Positions 18,661-26,645 of a stretch of 64,000 nt of DNA are shown here, piece by piece. Origin of the DNA: an uncultured Alloprevotella sp. (GTDB lineage Bacteria > Bacteroidota > Bacteroidia > Bacteroidales > Bacteroidaceae); assembly GCA_944320745.1 (NCBI GenBank), contig CALUIN010000001.1, forward strand, positions 1 to 64,000, written 5' to 3'. The first letter of the stretch is position 1. Every line of letters starts with the position of its first letter. Position numbers and translations under genes: made by a program. The notes under the pieces are model-generated. The model had not been told where the DNA came from, made no database searches, and saw nothing but the letters and a program-made list of their open reading frames with translations.

Positions 18661-18683
18661 CCGTCCCGAAGCAGCCCCTCCGG

Positions 18684-18744
18684 CCTCACGCAAAACCTCG
18701 CGGCGAAGCTCCACCCGGACTTCGCCGCGAGGTTTTGCGTGAGG
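18684..18744. terminator. Perfect 25-bp hairpin after the small lipoprotein gene
   Basis: Arms 18684-18708 and 18720-18744 are exact inverted copies (25 bp) around an 11-nt loop. It begins 24 nt after the stop codon. The stem is exceptionally long for a terminator and no U-tract follows on either strand, so transcript-end protection or another role is possible. Confidence 0.55.
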
Positions 18745-18836
18745 AAACGCCACAGGCTATACACACCGAGAAATAGCCTCCTTTCGCCGCAACGCCGCAG
18801 GCGGCGGCGCGAAAAAGGCCCCTGCCCCGTATGCGC

Positions 18837-18875
18837 GGCGCCCCTTGCGCAAGAGACTCCTGCGCAAGGGGCGCC
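18837..18875. repeat. Perfect 15-bp inverted repeat (second hairpin)
   Basis: Arms 18837-18851 and 18861-18875 (GGCGCCCCTTGCGCA and its complement) flank a 9-nt loop. Its sequence is unrelated to the hairpin before it. It lies in the 463-base gap between convergent genes. No U-tract, apart from TTTT four nt after the right arm on the plus strand. Confidence 0.6.
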
Positions 18876-18901
18876 TCCACTTTTGCTTCATCCTAAAGAA
18901 A

Positions 18902-18941
18902 AGCGCCCGGCTTTGCATGTCCAGCTGCAAAGTCGGGCGCT
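18902..18941. repeat. 16-bp inverted repeat with one wobble (third hairpin)
   Basis: Arms 18902-18917 and 18926-18941 pair over 16 positions with one G-T type mismatch, around an 8-nt loop. An AT-rich stretch (TAAAATATTTGTTTT) begins about 7 nt beyond the right arm. It could terminate transcription from either side of this convergent gap. Confidence 0.5.
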
Positions 18942-19026
18942 CGTGCTGTAAAATATTTGTTTTCAATGATTATTGCCTTCCGCCCGTGACTCCATCCCGC
19001 CCGGACCGGCCTGTACCTCGTGCGCC

Positions 19027-19090
19027 ACGGGGCTAAGCCCCGTAAATTCTCGCCTTAGCCCCGTGAAAATTCGCCTTAGGCCCGTGCGCG
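19027..19090. repeat. 21-bp-period palindromic repeat array R2
   Basis: The array opens with a perfect core palindrome ACGGGGCTAAGCCCCGT (19027-19043). Further CTTAGCCCCGT and CTTAGGCCCGT half-units follow, each 21 bp after the last, with a final degenerate CTGAGGCC unit. It lies between convergent genes (small lipoprotein and nitroreductase) just past the three hairpins. Confidence 0.85.
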
Positions 19091-19123
19091 GCGCCTGAGG
19101 CCGCGGGGCGCGGACGGCAGACT

Positions 19124-19864
19124 TCAGGACAGGAAGCCCTGGCGGCGGAGCGCATCCAGCAGGCCCTGGCTCATAGACTCGCAGTCGCGGCGCGTGTAGC
19201 GTATGTCCGTGAAAATCTGGGCCAGCGTGGCCTTGTGGTTGATGCGCTGGAACTCCAGGTTCTCCGGCAGCGCCTCTTTCGCGGCATAGTCGCGGTCGAT
19301 GGTCTGCGGTGTCACCGGCTGATACGTCTCCTCGTGCAGAATGGCGGAAAGGGGAAGGCGGTCCGTCTGCGCAGGCGCCTCGTCCGGCCAGCCGAGCGTG
19401 ATGGTAGCCACGGGGAACACCAGCTGCGGCAGCCGCAGCGTGTCGATGATGTCCTGCGGCCGGTAGACGGTGGTCCCCAGGAAGCACAGCCCCAGCCCGG
19501 CCGCCTCGGCCAGGGTGCAGAACGTCTGGCAATAAAGCAGGGCATCCGTCGCCGCATTGAGGAAGGAGAGGAAGTTGTCATATCCAGGGTCGGCCTGCCG
19601 GCAGCGGCACCACTCGGAGGTGCGGTGATAGTCGGCACAGAAAGTAAGCACGACGGGAGCCCCCGTCACCATGGGCTGATTGAAATGGCAGGGCGCCAGG
19701 CGGCGCTTCATTTCGTCAGAACGCGTCACGACGACGCTGTACAGCTGGAGGTTTCCCATGGTCTGCGTCCGCTCGGCCTCTTCGAGGAGCGAACGGAGCA
19801 AGCCTTCCTCCACGGGGCGGGCGGCAAACCTGCGCACCGACCTGCGATTTTTGATGAAGTCCAT
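19124..19864 (-). CDS. Nitroreductase family protein (FMN-dependent, NfsA/Frp type)
   Basis: The 246-residue protein has the family start MDFIKNRRSVRRFAARPV, where the RRSVR arginines bind the FMN phosphate. It then has QTMGNLQLYSVVV, a DALLYCQTFCTLAEAAGLGLCFLGT segment split here by family position (about 107-130), and TLGWPDEAP (FMN site). Such enzymes use NAD(P)H to reduce nitro groups, quinones or flavins; the physiological substrate is not evident. Two extra cysteines (Cys87 region, CRCRQ) are unusual. It is a single gene on the minus strand, divergent from glmM, with its own promoter box at 19894-19901. Confidence 0.88.
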   Translation of the reverse strand: MDFIKNRRSVRRFAARPVEEGLLRSLLEEAERTQTMGNLQLYSVVVTRSDEMKRRLAPCHFNQPMVTGAPVVLTFCADYHRTSEWCRCRQADPGYDNFLSFLNAATDALLYCQTFCTLAEAAGLGLCFLGTTVYRPQDIIDTLRLPQLVFPVATITLGWPDEAPAQTDRLPLSAILHEETYQPVTPQTIDRDYAAKEALPENLEFQRINHKATLAQIFTDIRYTRRDCESMSQGLLDALRRQGFLS

Positions 19865-19893
19865 ACGTCCGAATCTGTAAGTTTACCGGAACG

Positions 19894-19901
19894 CAAATTT
19901 A
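19894..19901 (-). promoter_or_regulatory. -7 promoter box for the nitroreductase gene
   Basis: The minus strand reads TAAATTTG, a perfect TAnnTTTG box, 29 nt before the start codon at 19864. Confidence 0.6.
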
Positions 19902-20039
19902 CGGAAAAATCGGCAAACCGGGGCGCCTGCCCGCCCGAAACCCCTCCGCGAGCGGCCGGAGCGCGCGAAACGGCAGCAGCAAACCCCGGCGAACGAATTT
20001 TTTTCGGCGCGGCGCCACAGATTTCAGCCGAATGTTTTG

Positions 20040-20047
20040 TATCTTTG
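20040..20047 (+). promoter_or_regulatory. -7 promoter box for glmM
   Basis: TATCTTTG matches the TAnnTTTG consensus and lies 55 nt before the start codon at 20103. The -33 element is not clear. Confidence 0.6.
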
Positions 20048-20102
20048 TAGCGAATAAAAGCGAACGAAGCAAATCAACAAAGGATTCCAAAACAATAATA
20101 CC

Positions 20103-21494
20103 ATGACCTTAATCAAATCCATCTCAGGTTTCCGCGGCACCATCGGAGGCAAGCCGGGAGACACGCTGAATCCGCTGGACATCGCCAAGTCCGTATCGGC
20201 ATTCGCCAGTCTGCGCGAGCGCGTGGTAGGTCCCTACCGCCGCAAGATTGTCGTAGGCCGCGACGCCCGCATCTCCGGCGAAATGGTGTCGCACGTCGTA
20301 TGCGGCACGCTTATGGGCATGGGCTTCGATGTGCTGAACATCGGCCTGGCTTCCACGCCGACTACGGAACTGGCCGTCACGATGGAGCGCGCCTGCGGCG
20401 GCATCATCATCACAGCCAGCCACAACCCGCGCCAGTGGAACGCCCTGAAGTTCCTCAACGAGCACGGCGAGTTCCTGCCCCCCGCAGAAGCCAGCGAGGT
20501 AGTGCGCCTGGCCAACAGCTGCAACTTTGAATACGCCGACGTGGACCACCTGGGCTGCTATACGAAAAACTTCTACTTCGACCAGCGCCATATCGACGTG
20601 GTGAAATACCTCGAGCTGGTCGACGTCGAAGCCATCCGCAAGGCCAATTTCCGCGTGGCTATCGACACCATCAATTCCGTAGGCGGCATCATCCTGCCGA
20701 AACTGCTTGGCCAGCTCGGCGTTACGCAGGTGAAAGGCCTCAACCTGGAGCCGACGGGCGACTTCGCCCACAATCCCGAGCCGCTTAAGGAGCACCTCAC
20801 GGACATCTGCAGCCTGATGCACAACGGCCAGTACGACATAGGCTTCTGCGTAGACCCGGACGTAGACCGCCTGGCCATGGTCTGCGAGGACGGCACCATG
20901 TTCGGCGAGGAATACACGCTCGTGGCCGTAGCCGACTACGTGCTGCAGCACACGCCGGGCAACACCGTGTCAAACCTGTCCTCGACGCGCGCCCTCCGCG
21001 ACGTCACGGAGAAATATAACTGCCACTACAATCCCGCCGCAGTGGGCGAGGTGAACGTAGTGACCAAGATGAAAGAGACCGGCGCCGTCATCGGCGGCGA
21101 AGGCAACGGCGGCGTCATCTACCCGGCCGCACACTACGGCCGCGATGCCCTCGTTGGCATCGCCCTCATCCTGACCTACCTGGCCAAGACGAAGATGAAA
21201 GCCACCGAGCTGCGCGACTCCTTCCCCAAGTACTACATCGCCAAGAACCGTATCGACCTCGATCCGAAGACCGACATCTACGCCATCCTGCAAAAGGTCA
21301 AGGAACTCTACAAGGACGAGAAGGTGACGGACATAGACGGCGTGAAGATAGACTTCCCCGACAAGTGGGTTCACCTGCGCAAGAGCAACACGGAACCCAT
21401 CATCCGCGTTTACTCCGAGGCTCACACCATGGAGGAGGCCGATGCGCTGGGCAAGCAGATTATGGACATCGTCTATTCCATGACGAAAAAATAA
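20103..21494 (+). CDS. glmM: Phosphoglucosamine mutase
   Basis: The 463-residue alpha-D-phosphohexomutase interconverts glucosamine-6-phosphate and glucosamine-1-phosphate for UDP-GlcNAc, and so for peptidoglycan and LPS. It has the catalytic phosphoserine loop IIITASHNPRQWNALKF (Ser106), the Mg-binding loop DPDVDR (251-256), the sugar-binding loop GEGNGG (332-337), and a C-terminal phosphate-binding loop RKSNTEPIIRVY. The NPRQWNALKF variant after the serine loop is typical of the GlmM branch rather than PGM/PMM. It appears monocistronic, with a terminator 240 nt downstream. Confidence 0.92.
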   Translation: MTLIKSISGFRGTIGGKPGDTLNPLDIAKSVSAFASLRERVVGPYRRKIVVGRDARISGEMVSHVVCGTLMGMGFDVLNIGLASTPTTELAVTMERACGGIIITASHNPRQWNALKFLNEHGEFLPPAEASEVVRLANSCNFEYADVDHLGCYTKNFYFDQRHIDVVKYLELVDVEAIRKANFRVAIDTINSVGGIILPKLLGQLGVTQVKGLNLEPTGDFAHNPEPLKEHLTDICSLMHNGQYDIGFCVDPDVDRLAMVCEDGTMFGEEYTLVAVADYVLQHTPGNTVSNLSSTRALRDVTEKYNCHYNPAAVGEVNVVTKMKETGAVIGGEGNGGVIYPAAHYGRDALVGIALILTYLAKTKMKATELRDSFPKYYIAKNRIDLDPKTDIYAILQKVKELYKDEKVTDIDGVKIDFPDKWVHLRKSNTEPIIRVYSEAHTMEEADALGKQIMDIVYSMTKK

Positions 21495-21887
21495 TTCCCT
21501 CCAATCCGGGGCACACTCGCCCTAAAGCGAAGATTTGATAATTTTTTTCATAGTGATTAATCTCCCCTTTGGGAAAAACCCGCCCGCACCGCCGGCCGCG
21601 CCGTGAGGCAGCCGCCAGCGAACGCGGAGGGAGTGGCAGCCGGCCGCAGCGCGAGCCGCCGCCGACCGCCTACGCCCAAGTCCTCGCCGGAAGATACGAA
21701 CCGTGAGGCCCGTGCCGGCCAAGGGCGGGGCTGACTAAAAGTTCCGGGATCTCAGGGTAAGCCCGCAGTCCCGGAACTTTATTTATATCAACCGGCCAGG
21801 GCCGCCCGCGCGGACCGCCCGAAGGCGGCAAGCCGCAGCCCCGCGGCCACCGCAGCGCCGGCCGAGACACCCCAAACATTCCCTTAC
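21495..21887. other. Intergenic region between glmM and the sulfatase gene
   Basis: This gap holds a terminator (21738-21780) and otherwise GC-rich sequence with no supported gene. On the minus strand at 21522-21551 there is a 9-codon frame (MKKIIKSSL) preceded by ATTAATCACT, resembling the start region of the major fimbrillin gene; it is too short to call. No clear promoter for the sulfatase was found. Confidence 0.5.
21738..21780 (+). terminator. Rho-independent terminator downstream of glmM
   Basis: A 12-bp perfect stem (21738-21749 AAAGTTCCGGGA with 21769-21780) has a 19-nt loop and is followed by ATTTATAT. It is the only strong hairpin in the glmM-sulfatase gap. Confidence 0.65.
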
Positions 21888-23423
21888 ATGAAGAAAGAAC
21901 TACTCTACCTACTCCCGCTGCTCCCCGCAGCCGTCGCCGGACAGGGCCGGTACAACATCGTCTACATCATGACGGACGACCACACGGCGCAGATGATGAG
22001 CTGTTACGACAAGCGCTACGTCGAGACGCCCAACCTGGACCGCATCGCGGCCGACGGCGTGAAGTTCGTCAACAGCTACGTGGCCAACTCCCTCTCCGGG
22101 CCCAGCCGCGCCTGCATGCTGACGGGCAAGCACAGCCACAAGAACGGCTTCACCAACAACGAGCACGGCATCTTCGACGGTACGCAGCAGACCATGCCCA
22201 AGCTGCTCCAAAAGGCCGGTTACCAGACGGCCATCATCGGCAAGTGGCACTTGGTGAGCCTGCCCACGGGCTTCGACTACTGGAACATCGTGCCCGGACA
22301 AGGCGACTATTACAACCCCAACTTCATCACGATGGACAACGACACCGTCGTAGAGCGCGGCTACCTGACCAACATCATTACGGACAAGAGCATAGACTGG
22401 ATGGAGAACCAGAGGGACAAGAGCAAGCCCTTCATTCTCTTCATCCACCACAAGGCCTGCCACCGCAACTGGCTCCCCGAGATGAAGTACCTCACCCTCT
22501 ACGAGGACAAGACCTTCCCGCTGCCGGAGACGTTCTACGACGACTACGAGGGCCGCATCGCCGCCCAGCAGCAGCAGATGAGCATCGCCCGCGACATCGA
22601 CCGCACCGACGACGTGAAAATCTACCGCCCGGGGATGGAGAGCCCGCTCGGCCCGACCCACCTGGGCATGCTCAGCCGCATGGACAAGGCCGACCTGATG
22701 CGCTACTGCTACGTCTACGACAGCATCAGCAACGACTTCCTCAGCCGCCACCTCGAGGGGAAGGCACTCGCCGAGTTCAAGTACCAGCGCTACATGCGCG
22801 ACTACGCGAAAGTGCTCAAGAGCCTGGACGACAACGTGGGCCGCGTGCTGGACTACCTGGAGAAGAAAGGCATGCTCGACTCCACGCTCGTGGTCTACAC
22901 CTCGGACCAAGGCTTCTACATGGGCGAGCATGGATGGTTCGACAAACGCTTCATGTACGAGGAGTCGCTCTCCACGCCCCTGGTGATGCGCCTGCCCAAA
23001 GGACTGGAAGCGCGCGGCGACATCGAGGAGATGGTGCAGAACATAGACTACGCGCCTACCTTCCTGGAGCTGGCCGGCGTGAAACCGCCCAAAGACATGC
23101 AGGGCCGCTCGCTCGTGCCCCTGCTCGAGGGCAAGCACCCGCGCGACTGGCGCAAATCCGTCTACTACCACTACTACGAGTATCCCGCCGAGCACATGGT
23201 GAAGCGCCACTACGGCGTGCGCACGGACCGCTACAAGCTCATCCACTTCTATAACGACATTGATGCCTGGGAACTCTACGACCTGAAAAACGACCCGCAC
23301 GAGTTGCACAACCTGTACGGACAGCCGGGCATGGAGAAGGTGACGAAGCAGATGCGCCGCGAGTTGCGGAAACTGCAGGAGGAGTACGACGACCCCATCC
23401 GCAACCAGTATCCGCTGGACTAA
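21888..23423 (+). CDS. Secreted Ser-type sulfatase (S1 family)
   Basis: The 511-residue protein has a short signal peptide (to about AVAGQG) and the sulfatase fold. Metal ligands DD (30-31) are followed by the formylglycine site SGPSRACMLTGK (Ser70; S-x-P-S-R instead of C-x-P-S-R) and by GKWHL, a TSDQGFYMGEHGW block with the C-terminal Asp/Gln metal ligands, and KLIHFYNDIDAWELYDLKNDP split over the C-terminal domain. A Ser at the modified position needs the radical-SAM maturase anSME and works without oxygen. The sequence resembles sulfatases acting on GlcNAc-6-sulfate, so host glycans (mucin or glycosaminoglycan) are likely substrates; that is inference. It stands alone, not in a SusCD locus. 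Confidence 0.88.
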   Translation: MKKELLYLLPLLPAAVAGQGRYNIVYIMTDDHTAQMMSCYDKRYVETPNLDRIAADGVKFVNSYVANSLSGPSRACMLTGKHSHKNGFTNNEHGIFDGTQQTMPKLLQKAGYQTAIIGKWHLVSLPTGFDYWNIVPGQGDYYNPNFITMDNDTVVERGYLTNIITDKSIDWMENQRDKSKPFILFIHHKACHRNWLPEMKYLTLYEDKTFPLPETFYDDYEGRIAAQQQQMSIARDIDRTDDVKIYRPGMESPLGPTHLGMLSRMDKADLMRYCYVYDSISNDFLSRHLEGKALAEFKYQRYMRDYAKVLKSLDDNVGRVLDYLEKKGMLDSTLVVYTSDQGFYMGEHGWFDKRFMYEESLSTPLVMRLPKGLEARGDIEEMVQNIDYAPTFLELAGVKPPKDMQGRSLVPLLEGKHPRDWRKSVYYHYYEYPAEHMVKRHYGVRTDRYKLIHFYNDIDAWELYDLKNDPHELHNLYGQPGMEKVTKQMRRELRKLQEEYDDPIRNQYPLD

Positions 23424-23498
23424 GCCCGCCGCCAGCGCGCCCCGCGGCCGCAACAGGCCGCACGCCGCCCGCGGGCCACAAGTCCAGACTCCGCGCCG

Positions 23499-23560
23499 AC
23501 GGGGCTTAGCCCCCTCGCCACGGGGCCTATCCCCGTAAAAACTTCCCCTATCCTCGTGTG
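23499..23560. repeat. 21-bp-period palindromic repeat array R3
   Basis: The units ACGGGGCTTAGCCCC, ACGGGGCCTATCCCCGT and CCTATCCTCGT follow one another at 21-bp steps. Both core variants (TTAGCC and TATCCC) are present. It lies 75 nt after the sulfatase stop codon, with two further hairpins downstream. Confidence 0.85.
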
Positions 23561-23610
23561 CGGCGCGTGCGGCCGTCTCCAGCCGGCAAGGCGCCCACGG
23601 GGCCGAAATC

Positions 23611-23649
23611 CAGGGCGGGGCGACCGCAGCCATGCGGCGCCCCGCCCTG
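23611..23649. terminator. GC-rich hairpin downstream of the sulfatase gene
   Basis: A perfect 12-bp outer stem (CAGGGCGGGGCG / CGCCCCGCCCTG) encloses a second CCGCA/TGCGG stem with a one-base bulge. There is no U-tract. It is probably the 3' end of the sulfatase transcript. Confidence 0.4.
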
Positions 23650-23660
23650 TCCGTACCTGG

Positions 23661-23706
23661 CCTCGCGGCCGGCCGCACCGGAGGCACGGAGCGCGCGGCC
23701 GCGAGG
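23661..23706. repeat. 11-bp inverted repeat upstream of the ribonucleotide reductase gene
   Basis: Arms 23661-23671 (CCTCGCGGCCG) and 23696-23706 are exact inverted copies with a 24-nt loop. Function unknown. Confidence 0.45.
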
Positions 23707-23797
23707 CGGCGCGGAGCCGCCGGACTACGGCACGTAAATAGCTGATAGTCTAAAGCATAGTCGCCCGTTTTAGACAACTTTTATGCAAGTACAAAAA

Positions 23798-23826
23798 GTT
23801 AATCACCTCACCTTCAAGTGATTAAC
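23798..23826. promoter_or_regulatory. AT-rich 9-bp inverted repeat upstream of nrdJ, possible operator
   Basis: GTTAATCAC (23798-23806) and GTGATTAAC (23818-23826) form a perfect dyad with an 11-nt centre. It lies about 50 nt upstream of the -33 box of the nrdJ promoter, in an AT-rich island. It does not look like an NrdR box. Confidence 0.4.
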
Positions 23827-23876
23827 ATTCAAGTTCGGAAAACTTTCCCCTTGGAGAGAAAGTTTGTTATTTCTTT

Positions 23877-23908
23877 TTTGGCTAAGACGGGAGGAATACG
23901 TAGCTTTG
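23877..23908 (+). promoter_or_regulatory. Promoter of nrdJ
   Basis: TTTG (23877-23880), a 20-nt spacer and TAGCTTTG (23901-23908) match the Bacteroidota consensus exactly. The leader to the GTG start is about 75 nt. I looked for a cobalamin riboswitch there and saw none. Confidence 0.75.
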
Positions 23909-23990
23909 CAACCGCTTCCAGAAGGGCGGCCCGCCGGGGCGCCCGAAGCCACGGGACAACGAGAAAAAACATTTCTATATATACCATATC

Positions 23991-26543
23991 GTGAAACAGA
24001 AACACTACAGCTACGACGAGGCTTTCCAAGCCTCGCTGAACTACTTCAACGGCGATGAGCTTGCCGCCCGCGTGTGGGTGAACAAGTACGCCATGAAGGA
24101 CTCCTTCGGCAACATCTTCGAGAAGTCGCCCGAGGACATGCACTGGCGGCTGGCGCGGGAGATCGGGCGCATAGAGTCCCGTTACCCCAACCCCGTCAGT
24201 ACGGAAGAAATCTTCGGCCTGCTGGACCACTTCCGCTACATCATTCCCGCCGGCAGCCCCATGACGGGCATCGGCAACGACCAGCAGATCGCCTCGCTCT
24301 CCAACTGCTTCGTCATCGGCCTGGACGGCGACACGGACTCCTACGGCGCCATCCTGAAGGAGGACGAAGAGCAGGTGCAGCTCATGAAACGGCGCGGCGG
24401 CGTGGGACACGACATGTCCGACATCCGCCCCAAAGGCTCGCCCGTGAAGAACTCGGCCCTCACCTCGACGGGCCTCGTCCCCTTCATGGAACGCTACAGC
24501 AACTCCACCCGCGAGGTGGCACAGGACGGCCGCCGCGGCGCCCTGATGCTCTCCGTCAGCATCAAGCACCCCGACGCCGAAGCCTTCATCGACGCCAAAA
24601 TGACGGAAGGAAAGGTGACCGGCGCCAACGTCTCCGTCAAGATAGACGACGAATTCATGCGCTGCGCCATCGAGGGCAAACCCTACCGCCAGCAATATCC
24701 CATCACGGGCGACAACCCGATGGTGGCACGCGACATCGACGCCAAGGCCTTGTGGCGGAAAATCGTACACAACGCATGGAAAAGCGCCGAGCCCGGCGTG
24801 CTCTTCTGGGACACCATCCTGCGCGAGAGCATCCCCGACTGCTACGCCGACCTGGGCTTCCGCACGACGTCCACCAACCCCTGCGGCGAGATTCCCCTCT
24901 GCCCCTACGACAGCTGCCGCCTGCTGGCCATCAACCTCTACTCCTACGTAAAAAATCCCTTCACGCCGGAGGCTGAGTTCGACTTCGATCTGTTCCGCAA
25001 GCACGTGCGGCTGGCACAGCGCATCATGGACGACATCATCGACCTGGAGCAGGAGAAAATCGTACTCATTCTCAAGAAAATAGACAGCGACCCGCAGAGC
25101 GAGGAAGTGAAGCACACCGAGCGCCACCTCTGGGAAAAGATCAGCCGCAAGACCGGACAGGGCCGCCGCACGGGCGTGGGCATCACGGCCGAGGGCGACA
25201 TGCTCGCCGCCATGGGCCTGCGCTACGGCACGCAGGAGGCCACGGACTTCGCCGTCACCGTGCAGCGAACGCTCGCGCTGGCCGCCTACGCCTCCTCCGT
25301 AGAGATGGCGCGCGAACGCGGTGCCTTCGAAATCTACGACGCGCAACGGGAAGAGCACAACCCTTTCATCCTGCGCATCAAGGAAGCCGACCCGCAACTC
25401 TACGAGGACATGCGCCAACACGGCCGCCGCAACATCGCCTGCCTCACCATAGCGCCCACCGGGACTACCAGCCTCATGACGCAGACCACGAGCGGCATCG
25501 AGCCCGTATTCCTCCCCGTCTACAAGCGCCGCCGCAAGGTCAACCCCAATGACCCGAAGGTGCACGTGGACTTTGTGGACGAAACGGGCGACGCCTTCGA
25601 GGAGTACATCGTCTACCACCAGAAGTTCCTCACCTGGATGAAGGTGAACCACATCGACACCGAGAAGAAATACACCCAGGAGGAGATAGACCGCCTCGTG
25701 GCCCGCTCGCCCTACCACAAGGCCACGGCCAACGACGTGGACTGGCTCATGAAAGTGAAAATGCAGGGCGCCATACAAAAATGGGTGGACCACTCGATCA
25801 GCGTAACGGTCAACCTGCCGAACTCGGTGGACGAGGAGCTCGTCAACCACCTCTACGTCGAGGCATGGAAGAGCGGCTGCAAGGGCTGCACCATCTACCG
25901 CGACGGCTCGCGCTCGGGCGTCATGATCAGCGTCAAGAAGAAAGACGACAAGGAGAAAGAGGAAAAGAATCTGCCGCCCTGCCAGCCGCCCGAAGTCGTG
26001 GAGCGGCGCCCCGACGTGCTGGAGTGCGACGTCGTACGCTTCCAGAACAACAAAGAGAAGTGGGTGGCCTTCGTCGGCCTGCTCGACGGACGACCCTACG
26101 AGATCTTCACCGGACTCCAAGACGACGAGGAGGGCATCGTACTGCCCAAGACCGTCACCAAAGGCCGCATCATCAAGCACTATAACCCGGACGGCACGAA
26201 GCGTTACGACTTCCAGTTCGAGAACAAGCGCGGATACAAAACCACCGTGGAGGGGCTCTCGGAGAAGTTCAACAAGGAATACTGGAACTATGCGAAGCTC
26301 ATCTCCGGCGTGCTCCGCTACCGCATGCCCTTGGAGAACGTCATCAAGCTCGTGGCCTCACTCCAGCTGGAAAGCGAGAACATCAACACGTGGAAGGTCG
26401 GCGTAGAACGCGCCCTGAAGAAGTACATCAGCGACGGCACCGAGGCTCACGGACAGAAGTGCCCGAACTGCGGACACGAGACGCTCGTCTACCAGGAAGG
26501 CTGCCTCATCTGCAAGCACTGCGGCGCCAGCCGCTGCGGATAG
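23991..26543 (+). CDS. nrdJ: Adenosylcobalamin-dependent (class II) ribonucleotide reductase
   Basis: The 850-residue enzyme makes deoxyribonucleotides using vitamin B12 as radical source, with or without oxygen. Features are a short N-terminal region (no full ATP cone seen), SLSNCFVIG (substrate-site Cys), the MKRRGGVGHDMSDIRPKG loop, STNPCGEIPL (thiyl-radical Cys and catalytic Glu), and NIACLTIAPTGTTSLM. A C-terminal redox region ends in two Cys pairs (CPNCG and CKHCG), like a zinc ribbon, plus a final Cys. The start is GTG at 23991. It has its own promoter and terminator, so it is monocistronic. Confidence 0.93.
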   Translation: MKQKHYSYDEAFQASLNYFNGDELAARVWVNKYAMKDSFGNIFEKSPEDMHWRLAREIGRIESRYPNPVSTEEIFGLLDHFRYIIPAGSPMTGIGNDQQIASLSNCFVIGLDGDTDSYGAILKEDEEQVQLMKRRGGVGHDMSDIRPKGSPVKNSALTSTGLVPFMERYSNSTREVAQDGRRGALMLSVSIKHPDAEAFIDAKMTEGKVTGANVSVKIDDEFMRCAIEGKPYRQQYPITGDNPMVARDIDAKALWRKIVHNAWKSAEPGVLFWDTILRESIPDCYADLGFRTTSTNPCGEIPLCPYDSCRLLAINLYSYVKNPFTPEAEFDFDLFRKHVRLAQRIMDDIIDLEQEKIVLILKKIDSDPQSEEVKHTERHLWEKISRKTGQGRRTGVGITAEGDMLAAMGLRYGTQEATDFAVTVQRTLALAAYASSVEMARERGAFEIYDAQREEHNPFILRIKEADPQLYEDMRQHGRRNIACLTIAPTGTTSLMTQTTSGIEPVFLPVYKRRRKVNPNDPKVHVDFVDETGDAFEEYIVYHQKFLTWMKVNHIDTEKKYTQEEIDRLVARSPYHKATANDVDWLMKVKMQGAIQKWVDHSISVTVNLPNSVDEELVNHLYVEAWKSGCKGCTIYRDGSRSGVMISVKKKDDKEKEEKNLPPCQPPEVVERRPDVLECDVVRFQNNKEKWVAFVGLLDGRPYEIFTGLQDDEEGIVLPKTVTKGRIIKHYNPDGTKRYDFQFENKRGYKTTVEGLSEKFNKEYWNYAKLISGVLRYRMPLENVIKLVASLQLESENINTWKVGVERALKKYISDGTEAHGQKCPNCGHETLVYQEGCLICKHCGASRCG

Positions 26544-26573
26544 TCTCCCGCAGCGGAGCGGCCCGCCCACCGC

Positions 26574-26615
26574 AGCGGCCGTCCGGCCCGGCCACCCGCC
26601 GGCCGGACGGCCGCT
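26574..26615 (+). terminator. Rho-independent terminator after nrdJ
   Basis: A perfect 15-bp GC-rich stem (26574-26588 with 26601-26615), 12-nt loop, is followed by CCCTTTTCCC, 31 nt after the stop codon. Confidence 0.75.
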
Positions 26616-26645
26616 CCCTTTTCCCACCCATACGTTTCAAAAACC

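Noticed and set aside
21909..23777. 622-aa minus-strand frame over the sulfatase gene, and similar long antisense frames over nrdJ, clpB, GH92 and others
   Set aside because: The opposite strand encodes clear enzymes with all motifs; GC-rich codons leave long antisense frames without stops.
23909..23990. Cobalamin riboswitch before nrdJ
   Set aside because: Expected because the enzyme needs B12, but the leader is about 75 nt and has no recognisable B12-box.
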